Assembly: GCF_002302565.1 (NCBI RefSeq)
Contig: NZ_CP022382.1
Location: 691,001-755,000 of the forward strand
Length of the DNA: 64,000 nt
Direction: 5' to 3'
Source: Capnocytophaga canimorsus
Lineage (GTDB): Bacteria > Bacteroidota > Bacteroidia > Flavobacteriales > Flavobacteriaceae
Shown here: positions 17,547 to 25,556 of the stretch, one piece after another
Layout of the letters: every line of letters starts with the position of its first letter
Numbering within the stretch: position 1 is the first letter of the stretch
The notes under the pieces: model-generated
Told to the model about the DNA's origin: nothing
Seen by the model: the letters and a program-made list of their open reading frames with translations, nothing else
Databases searched by the model: none
Translations under genes and position numbers: made by a program

Positions 17547-18578
17547 ATGCAAACCGAAAAATCAAAAATTTTACTCATCTACACTGGAGGTACCATAGGA
17601 ATGGTCAAGGATTATAACACAGGGACGCTCAAAGCCTTTCAGTTTGAAAACATCGTACAACGATTGCCCGAACTCTCACAATTAGACTGCTCCATCGGTT
17701 CATATTCTTTTGACAAAGCGATTGATTCTTCGGATATGAACCCAAAGCACTGGCGCAAAATAGCAGAAGTAATTGAACAAAATTATGATAATTACGATGG
17801 TTTTGTAGTTTTACACGGCAGTGACACGATGAGCTATTCGGCTTCGGCACTGAGCTTTATGCTTGAAAATCTTTCCAAGCCTGTCATTTTTACAGGTTCT
17901 CAACTTCCTATTGGAGATTTACGAACGGATGCTCGTGAAAACCTAATTACCTCCATACATTTAGCTAGTTTAAAAGAAAATGGCAAGTCGGTCATTCAAG
18001 AAGTTTGCTTATACTTTGAATATAAACTATATCGTGGTAACAGAACTACCAAAATCAATGCTGAGAACTTTCAGGCATTCGTTTCGATGAATTATCCTAC
18101 CCTTGCCGAAAGTGGCGTACACCTAAAGGTTTTTAGGGAAAATTTGCTACCTCAAAAAGACAATTTACCCCTTATCGTTCATAAAGAGTTTGACGAAAAT
18201 ATCATCATTATCAAAATATTTCCAGGAATCACTGAAAAAATTTTGAAAGGTATCTTTTCTATAGAAGGATTACGAGCAGTTATTTTAGAAACCTATGGTT
18301 CGGGTAATGCCCCTACTGAAAAATGGTTTTTGGAAACCTTGAAAGAAGCCATTGAAAAAGGAATTTCGATAGTAAATGTCACCCAATGCTCTGGTGGAAG
18401 CGTACTTTTAGGCAAATATGAAGCCAGCGAATACCTAAAAGAGCTCAACATCATCAATGGAAAAGACATTACCACAGAGGCAGCAGTCACAAAAATGATG
18501 TTTTTACTTAAAAAAAATATAAATTATAACTCACTGAAAAACAGTTTTGAAGAAAATTTATATGGGGAAATTGAATAA
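17547..18578 (+). CDS. ansA: Type I (cytoplasmic) L-asparaginase
   Basis: The protein hydrolyses L-asparagine to aspartate and ammonia. Motifs are LLIYTGGTIGMV (residues about 8-19, first catalytic Thr) and FVVLHGSDTMSYSASALSFM (about 84-103, second catalytic Thr and Asp). Length 343 and lack of a signal peptide place it in the cytoplasmic AnsA class and not the periplasmic type II class. It follows the acyltransferase by 3 bp. Confidence 0.93.
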   Translation: MQTEKSKILLIYTGGTIGMVKDYNTGTLKAFQFENIVQRLPELSQLDCSIGSYSFDKAIDSSDMNPKHWRKIAEVIEQNYDNYDGFVVLHGSDTMSYSASALSFMLENLSKPVIFTGSQLPIGDLRTDARENLITSIHLASLKENGKSVIQEVCLYFEYKLYRGNRTTKINAENFQAFVSMNYPTLAESGVHLKVFRENLLPQKDNLPLIVHKEFDENIIIIKIFPGITEKILKGIFSIEGLRAVILETYGSGNAPTEKWFLETLKEAIEKGISIVNVTQCSGGSVLLGKYEASEYLKELNIINGKDITTEAAVTKMMFLLKKNINYNSLKNSFEENLYGEIE

Positions 18579-18641
18579 AAAAACTTCAATTTTCTTTAAT
18601 AATCAAAAAAAAATTCGTTATTTGGCTTTCTGAAACTCAAA

Positions 18642-18729
18642 AGAGAGGTGGCCGAGTGGTCGAAGGCGCACGCCTGGAAAGTGTGTATACGTCAAAAACG
18701 TATCGAGGGTTCGAATCCCTTCCTCTCTG
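18642..18729 (+). tRNA. tRNA-Ser (anticodon GGA)
   Basis: The acceptor AGAGAGG pairs with CCTCTCT, followed by discriminator G. The anticodon stem CACGC/GTGTG with loop CTGGAAA gives anticodon GGA, reading UCC and UCU. A long variable arm (TACGTCAAAAACGTA) confirms a class II serine tRNA. CCA is not encoded. Confidence 0.95.
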
Positions 18730-18781
18730 CTTTATTTAAAACGAAACAATCTTTATTAACTAACAAATTAAAAAAATTAAG

Positions 18782-19498
18782 ATGAAAAAAATGTATTCTA
18801 AGCTAGTACTTCTAGCAATGTTAATTTTAAATGTAACAACTGTTGTAGCTCAAGAAGAACAAACAAAAGAAAGTTTTACACAAGTATTGAAAACCCGTTT
18901 TATTGAGGGGGGACCTGAGTTTATGGGGGTTGTATTATTGTGTTTGATTTTAGGTTTAGCCGTTGCTATCGAGCGTATCATTTATTTGAATATGGCTACT
19001 ACAAACACTAAAAAATTGGCTGCTGATGTTGAAGCTGCTTTACAATCAGGCGGTATTGAAGCTGCCAAAGAAGTTTGCCGTAACACCAGAGGACCTGTAG
19101 CTTCTATCTACTACCAAGGTTTAGATCGCTACCACGAAGGTATTGATATGGCTGAAAAATCAGTAATTGCTTATGGTGGGGTTCAGATGGGACAATTAGA
19201 GAAAAACGTTTCTTGGGTATCTTTGTTTATCGCTATCGCACCGATGCTTGGGTTTATGGGTACGGTAATTGGTATGATTCAAGCTTTCGACAAAATCAGT
19301 GCTGCAGGAGGTTTAGATGCGTCTTTGATTGCTGGAGACATTAAAGTAGCGTTGCTTACTACGGTGTTCGGTCTTATTGTAGCTATTATTCTTCAAGTAT
19401 TTTACAACTACATCATTGCTAAAATTGATGCTATTGTAAACGATATGGAAGATGCTTCTATCACATTGATTGATATGCTTTCTGCCTACAAAAGATAA
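18782..19498 (+). CDS. exbB: MotA/TolQ/ExbB proton channel protein
   Basis: The 238-residue protein has an extra N-terminal hydrophobic segment ending in VVAQEE (signal-like, residues 1-25), then the ExbB core with membrane segments at about 46-68, 138-165 and 178-205. The core includes the conserved APMLGFMGTVIGMIQAF and the third helix with LLTTVFGLIVAIILQ. It uses the proton-motive force to energise TonB-dependent outer-membrane transport. It is first in an operon exbB-hypothetical-exbD-exbD. The long N-terminus is typical of Bacteroidota ExbB. Confidence 0.94.
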   Translation: MKKMYSKLVLLAMLILNVTTVVAQEEQTKESFTQVLKTRFIEGGPEFMGVVLLCLILGLAVAIERIIYLNMATTNTKKLAADVEAALQSGGIEAAKEVCRNTRGPVASIYYQGLDRYHEGIDMAEKSVIAYGGVQMGQLEKNVSWVSLFIAIAPMLGFMGTVIGMIQAFDKISAAGGLDASLIAGDIKVALLTTVFGLIVAIILQVFYNYIIAKIDAIVNDMEDASITLIDMLSAYKR

Positions 19499-19534
19499 TT
19501 TTAGATTGTAAAACATAAAAAACAACTTTATATT

Positions 19535-19912
19535 ATGTATAAAATATCAAAAATAGTTGCATTGGTTTTTGCAGTGTTGGCTATCATTCTGTTCGGAGGA
19601 TTAGTGTACTCTGACATTGACCCATACACTGAGCTAATGTTCTATACCTCTTACATATTGTTATTTGCATCAATATTAGCGGTAACTGTCTTCGGTTTAT
19701 TGAACATTGTATCATCTCCTAAAAAATTAAAGAAAACTTTAATCTATACTGGTGTTTTCTTTGCAATCGTGCTACTATCATACGCTTTTGCCTCAGGAGA
19801 AAACAATACTGAAAAATTAGTTGAGACTGGAATTATATCATTCTATATTTTAGGAGCAGTAGCTACAGGATTGATGATTTACTCCGGAATCAAAAGTGCA
19901 ATTGTAAAATAA
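19535..19912 (+). CDS. Four-helix membrane protein of the ExbB/ExbD operon
   Basis: The 125-residue protein is almost entirely membrane-embedded, with four hydrophobic segments (residues about 5-26, 34-58, 68-87 and 99-122) and no polar domain. No family is recognised. It is placed 36 bp after exbB and 10 bp before exbD, and similar small membrane proteins are found between these genes in other Bacteroidota. An accessory role in the energiser complex is inferred from position only. Confidence 0.75.
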   Translation: MYKISKIVALVFAVLAIILFGGLVYSDIDPYTELMFYTSYILLFASILAVTVFGLLNIVSSPKKLKKTLIYTGVFFAIVLLSYAFASGENNTEKLVETGIISFYILGAVATGLMIYSGIKSAIVK

Positions 19913-19922
19913 AAATACAATT

Positions 19923-20534
19923 ATGGCAAAAAGATCAATACCCGAAGTAAATGCCGGTTCTATGGCTGACATTGCGTTTCTTCTGTTGATTTTCTTCTTA
20001 GTAACAACAACTATTGAAACCAATGCAGGTATTATGACCAAGTTGCCACCTAAAATTGATTTAAAAACTCCTCCACCTCCTGTTAAAGAAAGAAACGTTT
20101 TAGAGGTGGTTGTAAACAAGAACAATCAATTGTTGGTAGATGGTCAATTAATGGAACTGAAAGATGTTAGAAAAGCTGCCAAAGAGTTTTTGGATAACGG
20201 AGCCGATGGTTCTTGTGCGCATTGCCAAGGAAAAAAATTGGTAGAATCATCAGAAAACCCTGACAAAGCAGTAATTTCATTGCGTAATGACCGTGAAACT
20301 TCTTACAAAACGTATGTAGCTGTTCAAAATGAACTAATTGCTGCCTACAACGAGTTACGTGAGCGTGAGCGTGTGCGATTATTTCCTAACGAAGTATCCT
20401 TTATGGAAATGGATGCCGAATATAACGCGGCACGAACTCCAAAAAGCCGTAAGAATGAGTTAGAACCTAAAATTAAAAAGCTTCAAGAGCTTTTCCCAAG
20501 AAAACTTATTGAAGCTGAATCTAAGAAAAATTAA
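19923..20534 (+). CDS. exbD: ExbD/TolR-family energy transducer, longer paralogue
   Basis: The 203-residue protein starts with the ExbD pattern PEVNAGSMADIAFLLLIFFLVTTTIE (residues about 5-30), including the conserved Asp in the single membrane helix that carries protons. The periplasmic part contains an insert with CAHC (about residue 99), then a charged coiled region rich in Arg/Glu (ELRERERVRLF). It is longer than E. coli ExbD (about 140). Together with the next gene it gives two ExbD chains per ExbB. Confidence 0.92.
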   Translation: MAKRSIPEVNAGSMADIAFLLLIFFLVTTTIETNAGIMTKLPPKIDLKTPPPPVKERNVLEVVVNKNNQLLVDGQLMELKDVRKAAKEFLDNGADGSCAHCQGKKLVESSENPDKAVISLRNDRETSYKTYVAVQNELIAAYNELRERERVRLFPNEVSFMEMDAEYNAARTPKSRKNELEPKIKKLQELFPRKLIEAESKKN

Positions 20535-20548
20535 AATTCAGAATTAAA

Positions 20549-21028
20549 ATGCCTAAATTCGCAAAAAAGAAAGGTAGTGAGTTACCACCAGTTTCAACGG
20601 CATCTTTACCTGATATCGTATTTATGTTGCTGTTCTTCTTTATGACAGTAACTGAAATGAAGGATAGTGACCTAATGGTAGTCAATAAAGTTCCGTCAGC
20701 CGACCAAGTTCAAAGGTTAGACAAAAAAGACCCTGTTGTGTATATCTATGCTGGGAAGCCTCTTCCTAAGTATCAAGATAAGTACGGAACAAATGCTAAA
20801 ATTCAGGTAAACGATAAATTTGCTGATGTTTCGGAAATAGCGCCATTCATCTTACAATACAAAGACGGATTACGCCAAGAACTGCGTGAGCAATTTATTA
20901 CTGCATTAAAAGTTGACGCAGAAACCAATATGGGACTAATCAGTGACATTAAAGAAAAATTACAAGATGTAAATGCTCTTAAACTGACCTATATCACTAA
21001 AGAAGGTTCTGCAATAGAGAAAAAATAA
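20549..21028 (+). CDS. exbD: ExbD/TolR-family energy transducer, shorter paralogue
   Basis: The 159-residue protein has PPVSTASLPDIVFMLLFFFMTVTEM near the N-terminus (residues about 12-36), with the membrane Asp in LPDIVF, and a periplasmic domain of about 120 residues. It lies 14 bp after the first exbD. Two consecutive, dissimilar ExbD genes are usual in Bacteroidota. A terminator follows at 21047. Confidence 0.92.
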   Translation: MPKFAKKKGSELPPVSTASLPDIVFMLLFFFMTVTEMKDSDLMVVNKVPSADQVQRLDKKDPVVYIYAGKPLPKYQDKYGTNAKIQVNDKFADVSEIAPFILQYKDGLRQELREQFITALKVDAETNMGLISDIKEKLQDVNALKLTYITKEGSAIEKK

Positions 21029-21046
21029 AAATTTCTGCAATATTTG

Positions 21047-21076
21047 AAAAGAGCTACCTAAAAAGGTAGCTCTTTT
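21047..21076 (+). terminator. Terminator of the exbB-exbD operon
   Basis: AAAAGAGCTACCT and AGGTAGCTCTTTT form a 13-bp perfect stem with a 4-nt A loop, followed by GGTTT. It lies 18 bp after the last exbD stop. Confidence 0.85.
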
Positions 21077-21199
21077 GGTTTACTAAAGAACTTATTTGTA
21101 ACTTTGTCAGACAATTCACCTACTTAAATCAGTACTAAATTACACCATTTTTAAATTACTGATATTGTAAAATTATTTTAGAAACTTAACAATTAAATT

Positions 21200-21430
21200 A
21201 TGTTAGAGACTAAGTTGAGAAAACTTTTTGAAGGATCAATAATTGAGGTGCAACGATTGAAATCAGCTTTAGAGGAAGCGGGCATTCAGCCCATCGTAAA
21301 AGACCGTTCTGAATCTGGAATTCTAGCAGGATTTGCAGGAGAAATTTTTATGCAAGCCGAGGTCTTCGTCTTTGAAGACCAATATGCCATAGCCTATGAG
21401 ATTTTAAAGGCAATTGAAGAAAACTATTAA
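21200..21430 (+). CDS. DUF2007 small protein
   Basis: The 76-residue protein matches the DUF2007 (putative signal-transducing protein) pattern: an N-terminal segment about position-sensing of ligand (EVQRLKSALEEAGIQPIVKD), a central FAGEIFMQAEVFVFEDQ and a C-terminal helix. It has a ferredoxin-like small fold and no membrane segment. Biological role is not known. It stands alone between terminators. Confidence 0.82.
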   Translation: MLETKLRKLFEGSIIEVQRLKSALEEAGIQPIVKDRSESGILAGFAGEIFMQAEVFVFEDQYAIAYEILKAIEENY

Positions 21431-21528
21431 AATACATTTATGTATAAAAACCTTAACAAAAGTCATAAAAAGTAAATAGCTTGTTAAAATAAAAACCTTA
21501 AATTCTTTTTTTATGCTATAAAAAATTA

Positions 21529-21536
21529 TACATTTG
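21529..21536 (+). promoter_or_regulatory. -7 element of the pyrophosphatase gene
   Basis: TACATTTG matches TAnnTTTG exactly and lies 48 bp before the ATG at 21585. The -33 region is AT-rich and not decisive. Confidence 0.5.
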
Positions 21537-21584
21537 TAACCTTATATTAACAAATATATTTAATTTTTTAATCATATTGAATTT

Positions 21585-24329
21585 ATGGAAAAATACATCC
21601 TTTATTTACCTGTGATTTTAGCAGTTGTGGGCTTAGTTTTTATGCTCAGTAAAGCTATTTGGATTAACAAACAAGCTACTGGTAACGACAAAATGCAACG
21701 CATCTCAAAGAGTATTCAAGAAGGGGCTTTGGCTTTTTTGAATGCTGAATACCGCATCTTAGCTATTTTTGTGTTAGTTGCTTCGGTGGCTCTTTTTGTG
21801 GTTTCGCGTATGGTGGAAACCTCACATTGGCTTATTGTTGTGGCTTTTGTATTTGGAGCCATTTTCTCTGCATTAGCAGGAAATATAGGGATGCGAATTG
21901 CCACAAAATCAAATGTACGCACCACTGAAGCCGCTCGTACCAGTCTGCCTAAGGCACTTAAAATATCTTTTGGTGGAGGCACGGTTATGGGCTTAGGTGT
22001 AGCAGGCTTAGCTGTACTAGGCTTGAGCCTTTTTTTCATCATATTTATTAATGTCTTTTTAGAAGAAAAAGCAAGCTTTTACCACGAAATGACTGTGGTG
22101 TTAGAGGCTTTAGCAGGATTTTCGTTGGGAGCAGAGTCTATCGCTCTTTTTGCTCGTGTTGGTGGCGGAATCTACACTAAAGCAGCTGATGTTGGAGCAG
22201 ATTTGGTAGGAAAAGTAGAGGCTGGTATTCCAGAAGACGACCCTAGAAATCCCGCTACTATTGCCGACAACGTGGGAGATAATGTAGGTGATGTTGCTGG
22301 TATGGGCGCTGACCTTTTCGGTTCGTATGTAGCTACCGTATTGGCTTCTATGGTGTTAGGAAACTATATTATCAAAGATATGGCTGAAAAAAATGGAGCT
22401 TTTTCAGACAACTTTGGAAATATGGGACCAATATTGCTTCCTCTGGTTATTGCTGGAGTTGGAGTTATCGCCTCTATCATCGGAACATTTTTTGTAAGTA
22501 TTAAAAACAACGAAGCCAAAGAAAAACACGTACAACAGTCACTGAATATTGGTAACTACGTGGCATTGGCACTTACTTTGGTAGCTTGTTGGTTTTTAAT
22601 TGATTTGATGCTCCCTCAAACCATTCAAATGAAATTTTTTGGTGAAGGATACCGTGAGATATCAAGAACCAATGTCTTTTTTGCTACTGTGGTTGGTTTA
22701 GCAGTGGGATTGCTAATTTCTGCGTTTACTGAATTTTATACAGCTTTGGGTAAAAAACCTGTGTTAAATATTGTTAAAAATTCATCTACTGGAGCTGCAA
22801 CCAACATTATTGCTGGTTTGGCAACTGGGATGAAATCAACTTTCTCTTCAGTATTACTCTTTGCGGTAGCCATTTGGGGCTCTTACGAACTCGCTGGTTT
22901 TTACGGAGTAGCTATTGCTGCTTCGGCAATGATGGCAACTACAGCTATGCAATTGGCTATTGACGCTTTTGGTCCGATTGCCGATAACGCAGGAGGAGTT
23001 GCTGAAATGAGTGAACTTCCTAAAGAGGTGCGTCAGCGTACCGATATTTTGGATTCGGTAGGAAACACCACAGCTGCCGTAGGTAAAGGGTTTGCTATTG
23101 CTTCAGCTGCTCTTACCGCATTGGCTCTGTTTGCTGCCTATGTAACCTTTACAGGAATTGACGGAATCAATATTTTTAAAGCTGATGTTCTGGCAGCCCT
23201 TTTCATCGGAGGAATGATTCCTGTGGTATTTTCTGCCTTGGCTATGCAATCCGTAGGAAAGGCGGCTATGGATATGGTTAACGAAGTACGCCGTCAGTTC
23301 CGTGAAATTCCTGGTATTATGGAAGGAAAAGCGACCCCAGAATATGGCAAATGTGTTGAAATTTCTACTAAAGCCGCTCTTCGTGAAATGATGCTACCTG
23401 GAGCAATTACTATCATTACCCCTATCATCATCGGGTTTGTGATGGGTGCTGAAGCTTTAGGTGCTTATATGGCTGGAGTTGCCGTTTCAGGGGTACTTTG
23501 GGCAATTTTCCAAAACAATGCTGGTGGAGCTTGGGACAATGCTAAAAAATCTTTCGAGGCTGGAGTTGAAATCAATGGGGAGATGACTTACAAAGGTTCT
23601 GATGCTCACAAAGCTGCCGTAACTGGAGATACTGTGGGTGACCCTTTCAAAGATACTTCAGGTCCTTCAATGAATATTTTAATTAAATTGACTTGTTTAG
23701 TAGGTTTAGTGATTGCACCTATCTTGGGTGGTCATACAACAGAAGCTATAGCCATCGAAAAACAAGAAAATACAACATCAAATCAAGTAATTAGAGAACA
23801 CAAAAGAAGTTTAGACGACGGTCTGCTTGATGCTTATGGTAACTACAAGTACGATGTAGGTGAACTTTCTTCATTGTCATTACCCAGCGGAGTAGTTTTA
23901 AATGTTGGAGTAAATTCTTCCGAGAAAAAAATCGTCAACTTAATTAACGACGAAAATTTTGATATGGAAAATTTAGCCATCAAAACTTGGATAACTTTAG
24001 ACAGAACTTATTTTAATCCAGGAAGTTATGAACTTTCTTATGGATCAGACAAACAAATGAAAAATATCGTTGAAATCCTGAATGCTTATCCTAATATTGT
24101 TATCCGTATTGGAGGGCACACCGATAGTACTGGTGATGAAGAACAAAATTTGGTACTTTCACACCGAAGAGCCGAATCGGTTAAAGCAAAGCTAATTGCA
24201 TTTGGAGCTAATGCTGAGCAACTTTCATCAGGAGGATACGGAAATAGACATCCGCTTTGCCCAGAAAACGACACTGAGGAGTGTAAAGCGAAAAATCGTC
24301 GTATTGACATCCGATTGGTTTCAAAATAA
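21585..24329 (+). CDS. hppA: Membrane pyrophosphatase (probably Na+-pumping) fused to an OmpA-like domain
   Basis: The first about 720 residues are a membrane-integral pyrophosphatase that couples PPi hydrolysis to cation pumping. Motifs include [20 protein letters not shown] and [20 protein letters not shown] (about residues 193-235) and [15 protein letters not shown] (about 490). The A and G residues in NTTAAVGKG correspond to the K+-dependent class, which contains the Na+ pumps; ion choice remains inferred. After a linker (about 720-790) comes an OmpA-like peptidoglycan-binding domain (about 800-914): [29 protein letters not shown] and KNRRIDIRL. Known pyrophosphatases have an extracytoplasmic C-terminus, so the domain would sit in the periplasm. 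The 914-residue length exceeds the usual 670-770. There is no frameshift or stop at the junction. Confidence 0.93.
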   Translation: MEKYILYLPVILAVVGLVFMLSKAIWINKQATGNDKMQRISKSIQEGALAFLNAEYRILAIFVLVASVALFVVSRMVETSHWLIVVAFVFGAIFSALAGNIGMRIATKSNVRTTEAARTSLPKALKISFGGGTVMGLGVAGLAVLGLSLFFIIFINVFLEEKASFYHEMTVVLEALAGFSLGAESIALFARVGGGIYTKAADVGADLVGKVEAGIPEDDPRNPATIADNVGDNVGDVAGMGADLFGSYVATVLASMVLGNYIIKDMAEKNGAFSDNFGNMGPILLPLVIAGVGVIASIIGTFFVSIKNNEAKEKHVQQSLNIGNYVALALTLVACWFLIDLMLPQTIQMKFFGEGYREISRTNVFFATVVGLAVGLLISAFTEFYTALGKKPVLNIVKNSSTGAATNIIAGLATGMKSTFSSVLLFAVAIWGSYELAGFYGVAIAASAMMATTAMQLAIDAFGPIADNAGGVAEMSELPKEVRQRTDILDSVGNTTAAVGKGFAIASAALTALALFAAYVTFTGIDGINIFKADVLAALFIGGMIPVVFSALAMQSVGKAAMDMVNEVRRQFREIPGIMEGKATPEYGKCVEISTKAALREMMLPGAITIITPIIIGFVMGAEALGAYMAGVAVSGVLWAIFQNNAGGAWDNAKKSFEAGVEINGEMTYKGSDAHKAAVTGDTVGDPFKDTSGPSMNILIKLTCLVGLVIAPILGGHTTEAIAIEKQENTTSNQVIREHKRSLDDGLLDAYGNYKYDVGELSSLSLPSGVVLNVGVNSSEKKIVNLINDENFDMENLAIKTWITLDRTYFNPGSYELSYGSDKQMKNIVEILNAYPNIVIRIGGHTDSTGDEEQNLVLSHRRAESVKAKLIAFGANAEQLSSGGYGNRHPLCPENDTEECKAKNRRIDIRLVSK

Positions 24330-24354
24330 ATCTGTTTTTTAAATTATTATGAAT

Positions 24355-24395
24355 TACCCGAAAGCGACTAAATCTGTTTTTCGGGTATTTTTTTC
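24355..24395 (+). terminator. Terminator of the pyrophosphatase gene
   Basis: ACCCGAAA (24356-24363) and TTTCGGGT (24379-24386) form a stem followed by ATTTTTTTTC. It lies 26 bp after the stop codon. Confidence 0.75.
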
Positions 24396-24407
24396 ATTTT
24401 TAAAGAT

Positions 24408-25514
24408 ATGAAAAGTACATTTTTGTTATGGTTGTTCTCAATTTCTATATTATTGGGACAAGAAGTTAATATTCAATATATTGATTCTGTTTTTCAAAAA
24501 GCCTATAATGAAGGAAAATTCAGTGGGCACGTTGTCATAGCTCAAGAAAACAACATTGTTTATGATACCTTTTTTGGAAAGGCTGATTACGAAAAGCAAC
24601 TACCTTTTGACAAAAATTCTATTTTTCAAGCAGCGTCTGTTTCCAAACAATTTACAGCAGCTGCAATTTTGATTTTAGAACAACAAGGCAAGTTGCAATT
24701 GGAAGATAATGTCAAAAAACATCTACCCGAATTCCCTTACTCGGAAGTGAAAATAATTCATCTGCTTAATCACACCTCTGGAATGCCTGATTTCCAAAAA
24801 ACAATGATTAAAGATTTGGATTTGAGCAAAACCAATGGAAATCAAGAACTTTTACAACTGCTCAAATCTGGAAAATACCCACAACAATGGCAAGCTGGAA
24901 GCAAATGGGATTATTCAGATATCGCCTACTGTACGGCTGCTCTCATCATTGAAAGAGTAAGCCAAACGCCTTTTAAAACCTTTATGCAACAATATATTTT
25001 CAATCCTGCTGGAATGAAAAATACCACTGCCGAGTATTATACTGACGCCCGTTTAATTAAAAACAAAACCATTTGTAAAGGGTATGAATTTGATGATCAA
25101 ACAAAGCAACGAAAAATAGCCTATGATCAGCCTCATAATACTTATGTAAGCGGATTGGCTGGTTTTTATGGCGATGGTTCAGTTTATACCACAGGCTACG
25201 ATTTGTTAAAATGGGATGCTGCACTTCATTCTGAAATTATTCTAAATCAGAAAAGTAAAGAAAAATTATTTACCGCAACCCAACTGAATAACGGTAATTA
25301 TGCTGAAGATTTGGAATACAAATATGGTTTAGGATGGTACATCGGTAAAAACCAAAATGTAGGCACTTTTTATTTTCATCCAGGGGGACAAGCCGGATAT
25401 TGTACCAAATTTATTCGCTGCCCCCAACAAAAAACCGCCATTGCGATACTTTCAAACATCTCACATATTGATTTTTATAGTTTTACCAATATTTATAATC
25501 ATATTTTTAAGTAA
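24408..25514 (+). CDS. Secreted serine hydrolase, class C beta-lactamase fold
   Basis: The 368-residue protein has a Sec signal (FLLWLFSISILLGQEV) and the penicillin-binding/beta-lactamase class C fold. The nucleophile motif is SVSKQFTAA (SxxK, about residue 76), the second motif is YSDIAY (YxN-like with Asp replacing Asn, about 168), and the third is HPGGQAGY (HxGGxxG, about 327). Such proteins act as esterases, peptidases or peptidoglycan amidases; genuine beta-lactamase activity cannot be inferred. It lies 42 bp upstream of the histidine kinase gene. Confidence 0.85.
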   Translation: MKSTFLLWLFSISILLGQEVNIQYIDSVFQKAYNEGKFSGHVVIAQENNIVYDTFFGKADYEKQLPFDKNSIFQAASVSKQFTAAAILILEQQGKLQLEDNVKKHLPEFPYSEVKIIHLLNHTSGMPDFQKTMIKDLDLSKTNGNQELLQLLKSGKYPQQWQAGSKWDYSDIAYCTAALIIERVSQTPFKTFMQQYIFNPAGMKNTTAEYYTDARLIKNKTICKGYEFDDQTKQRKIAYDQPHNTYVSGLAGFYGDGSVYTTGYDLLKWDAALHSEIILNQKSKEKLFTATQLNNGNYAEDLEYKYGLGWYIGKNQNVGTFYFHPGGQAGYCTKFIRCPQQKTAIAILSNISHIDFYSFTNIYNHIFK

Positions 25515-25556
25515 AAACGCCTTACTATTTTTATTTTTGCTCCACAATTGCACAAA

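Noticed and set aside
24408..25514. Antibiotic-resistance beta-lactamase
   Set aside because: The fold is class C-like, but the second motif is YSD and not YxN, and many such secreted hydrolases are not beta-lactamases.
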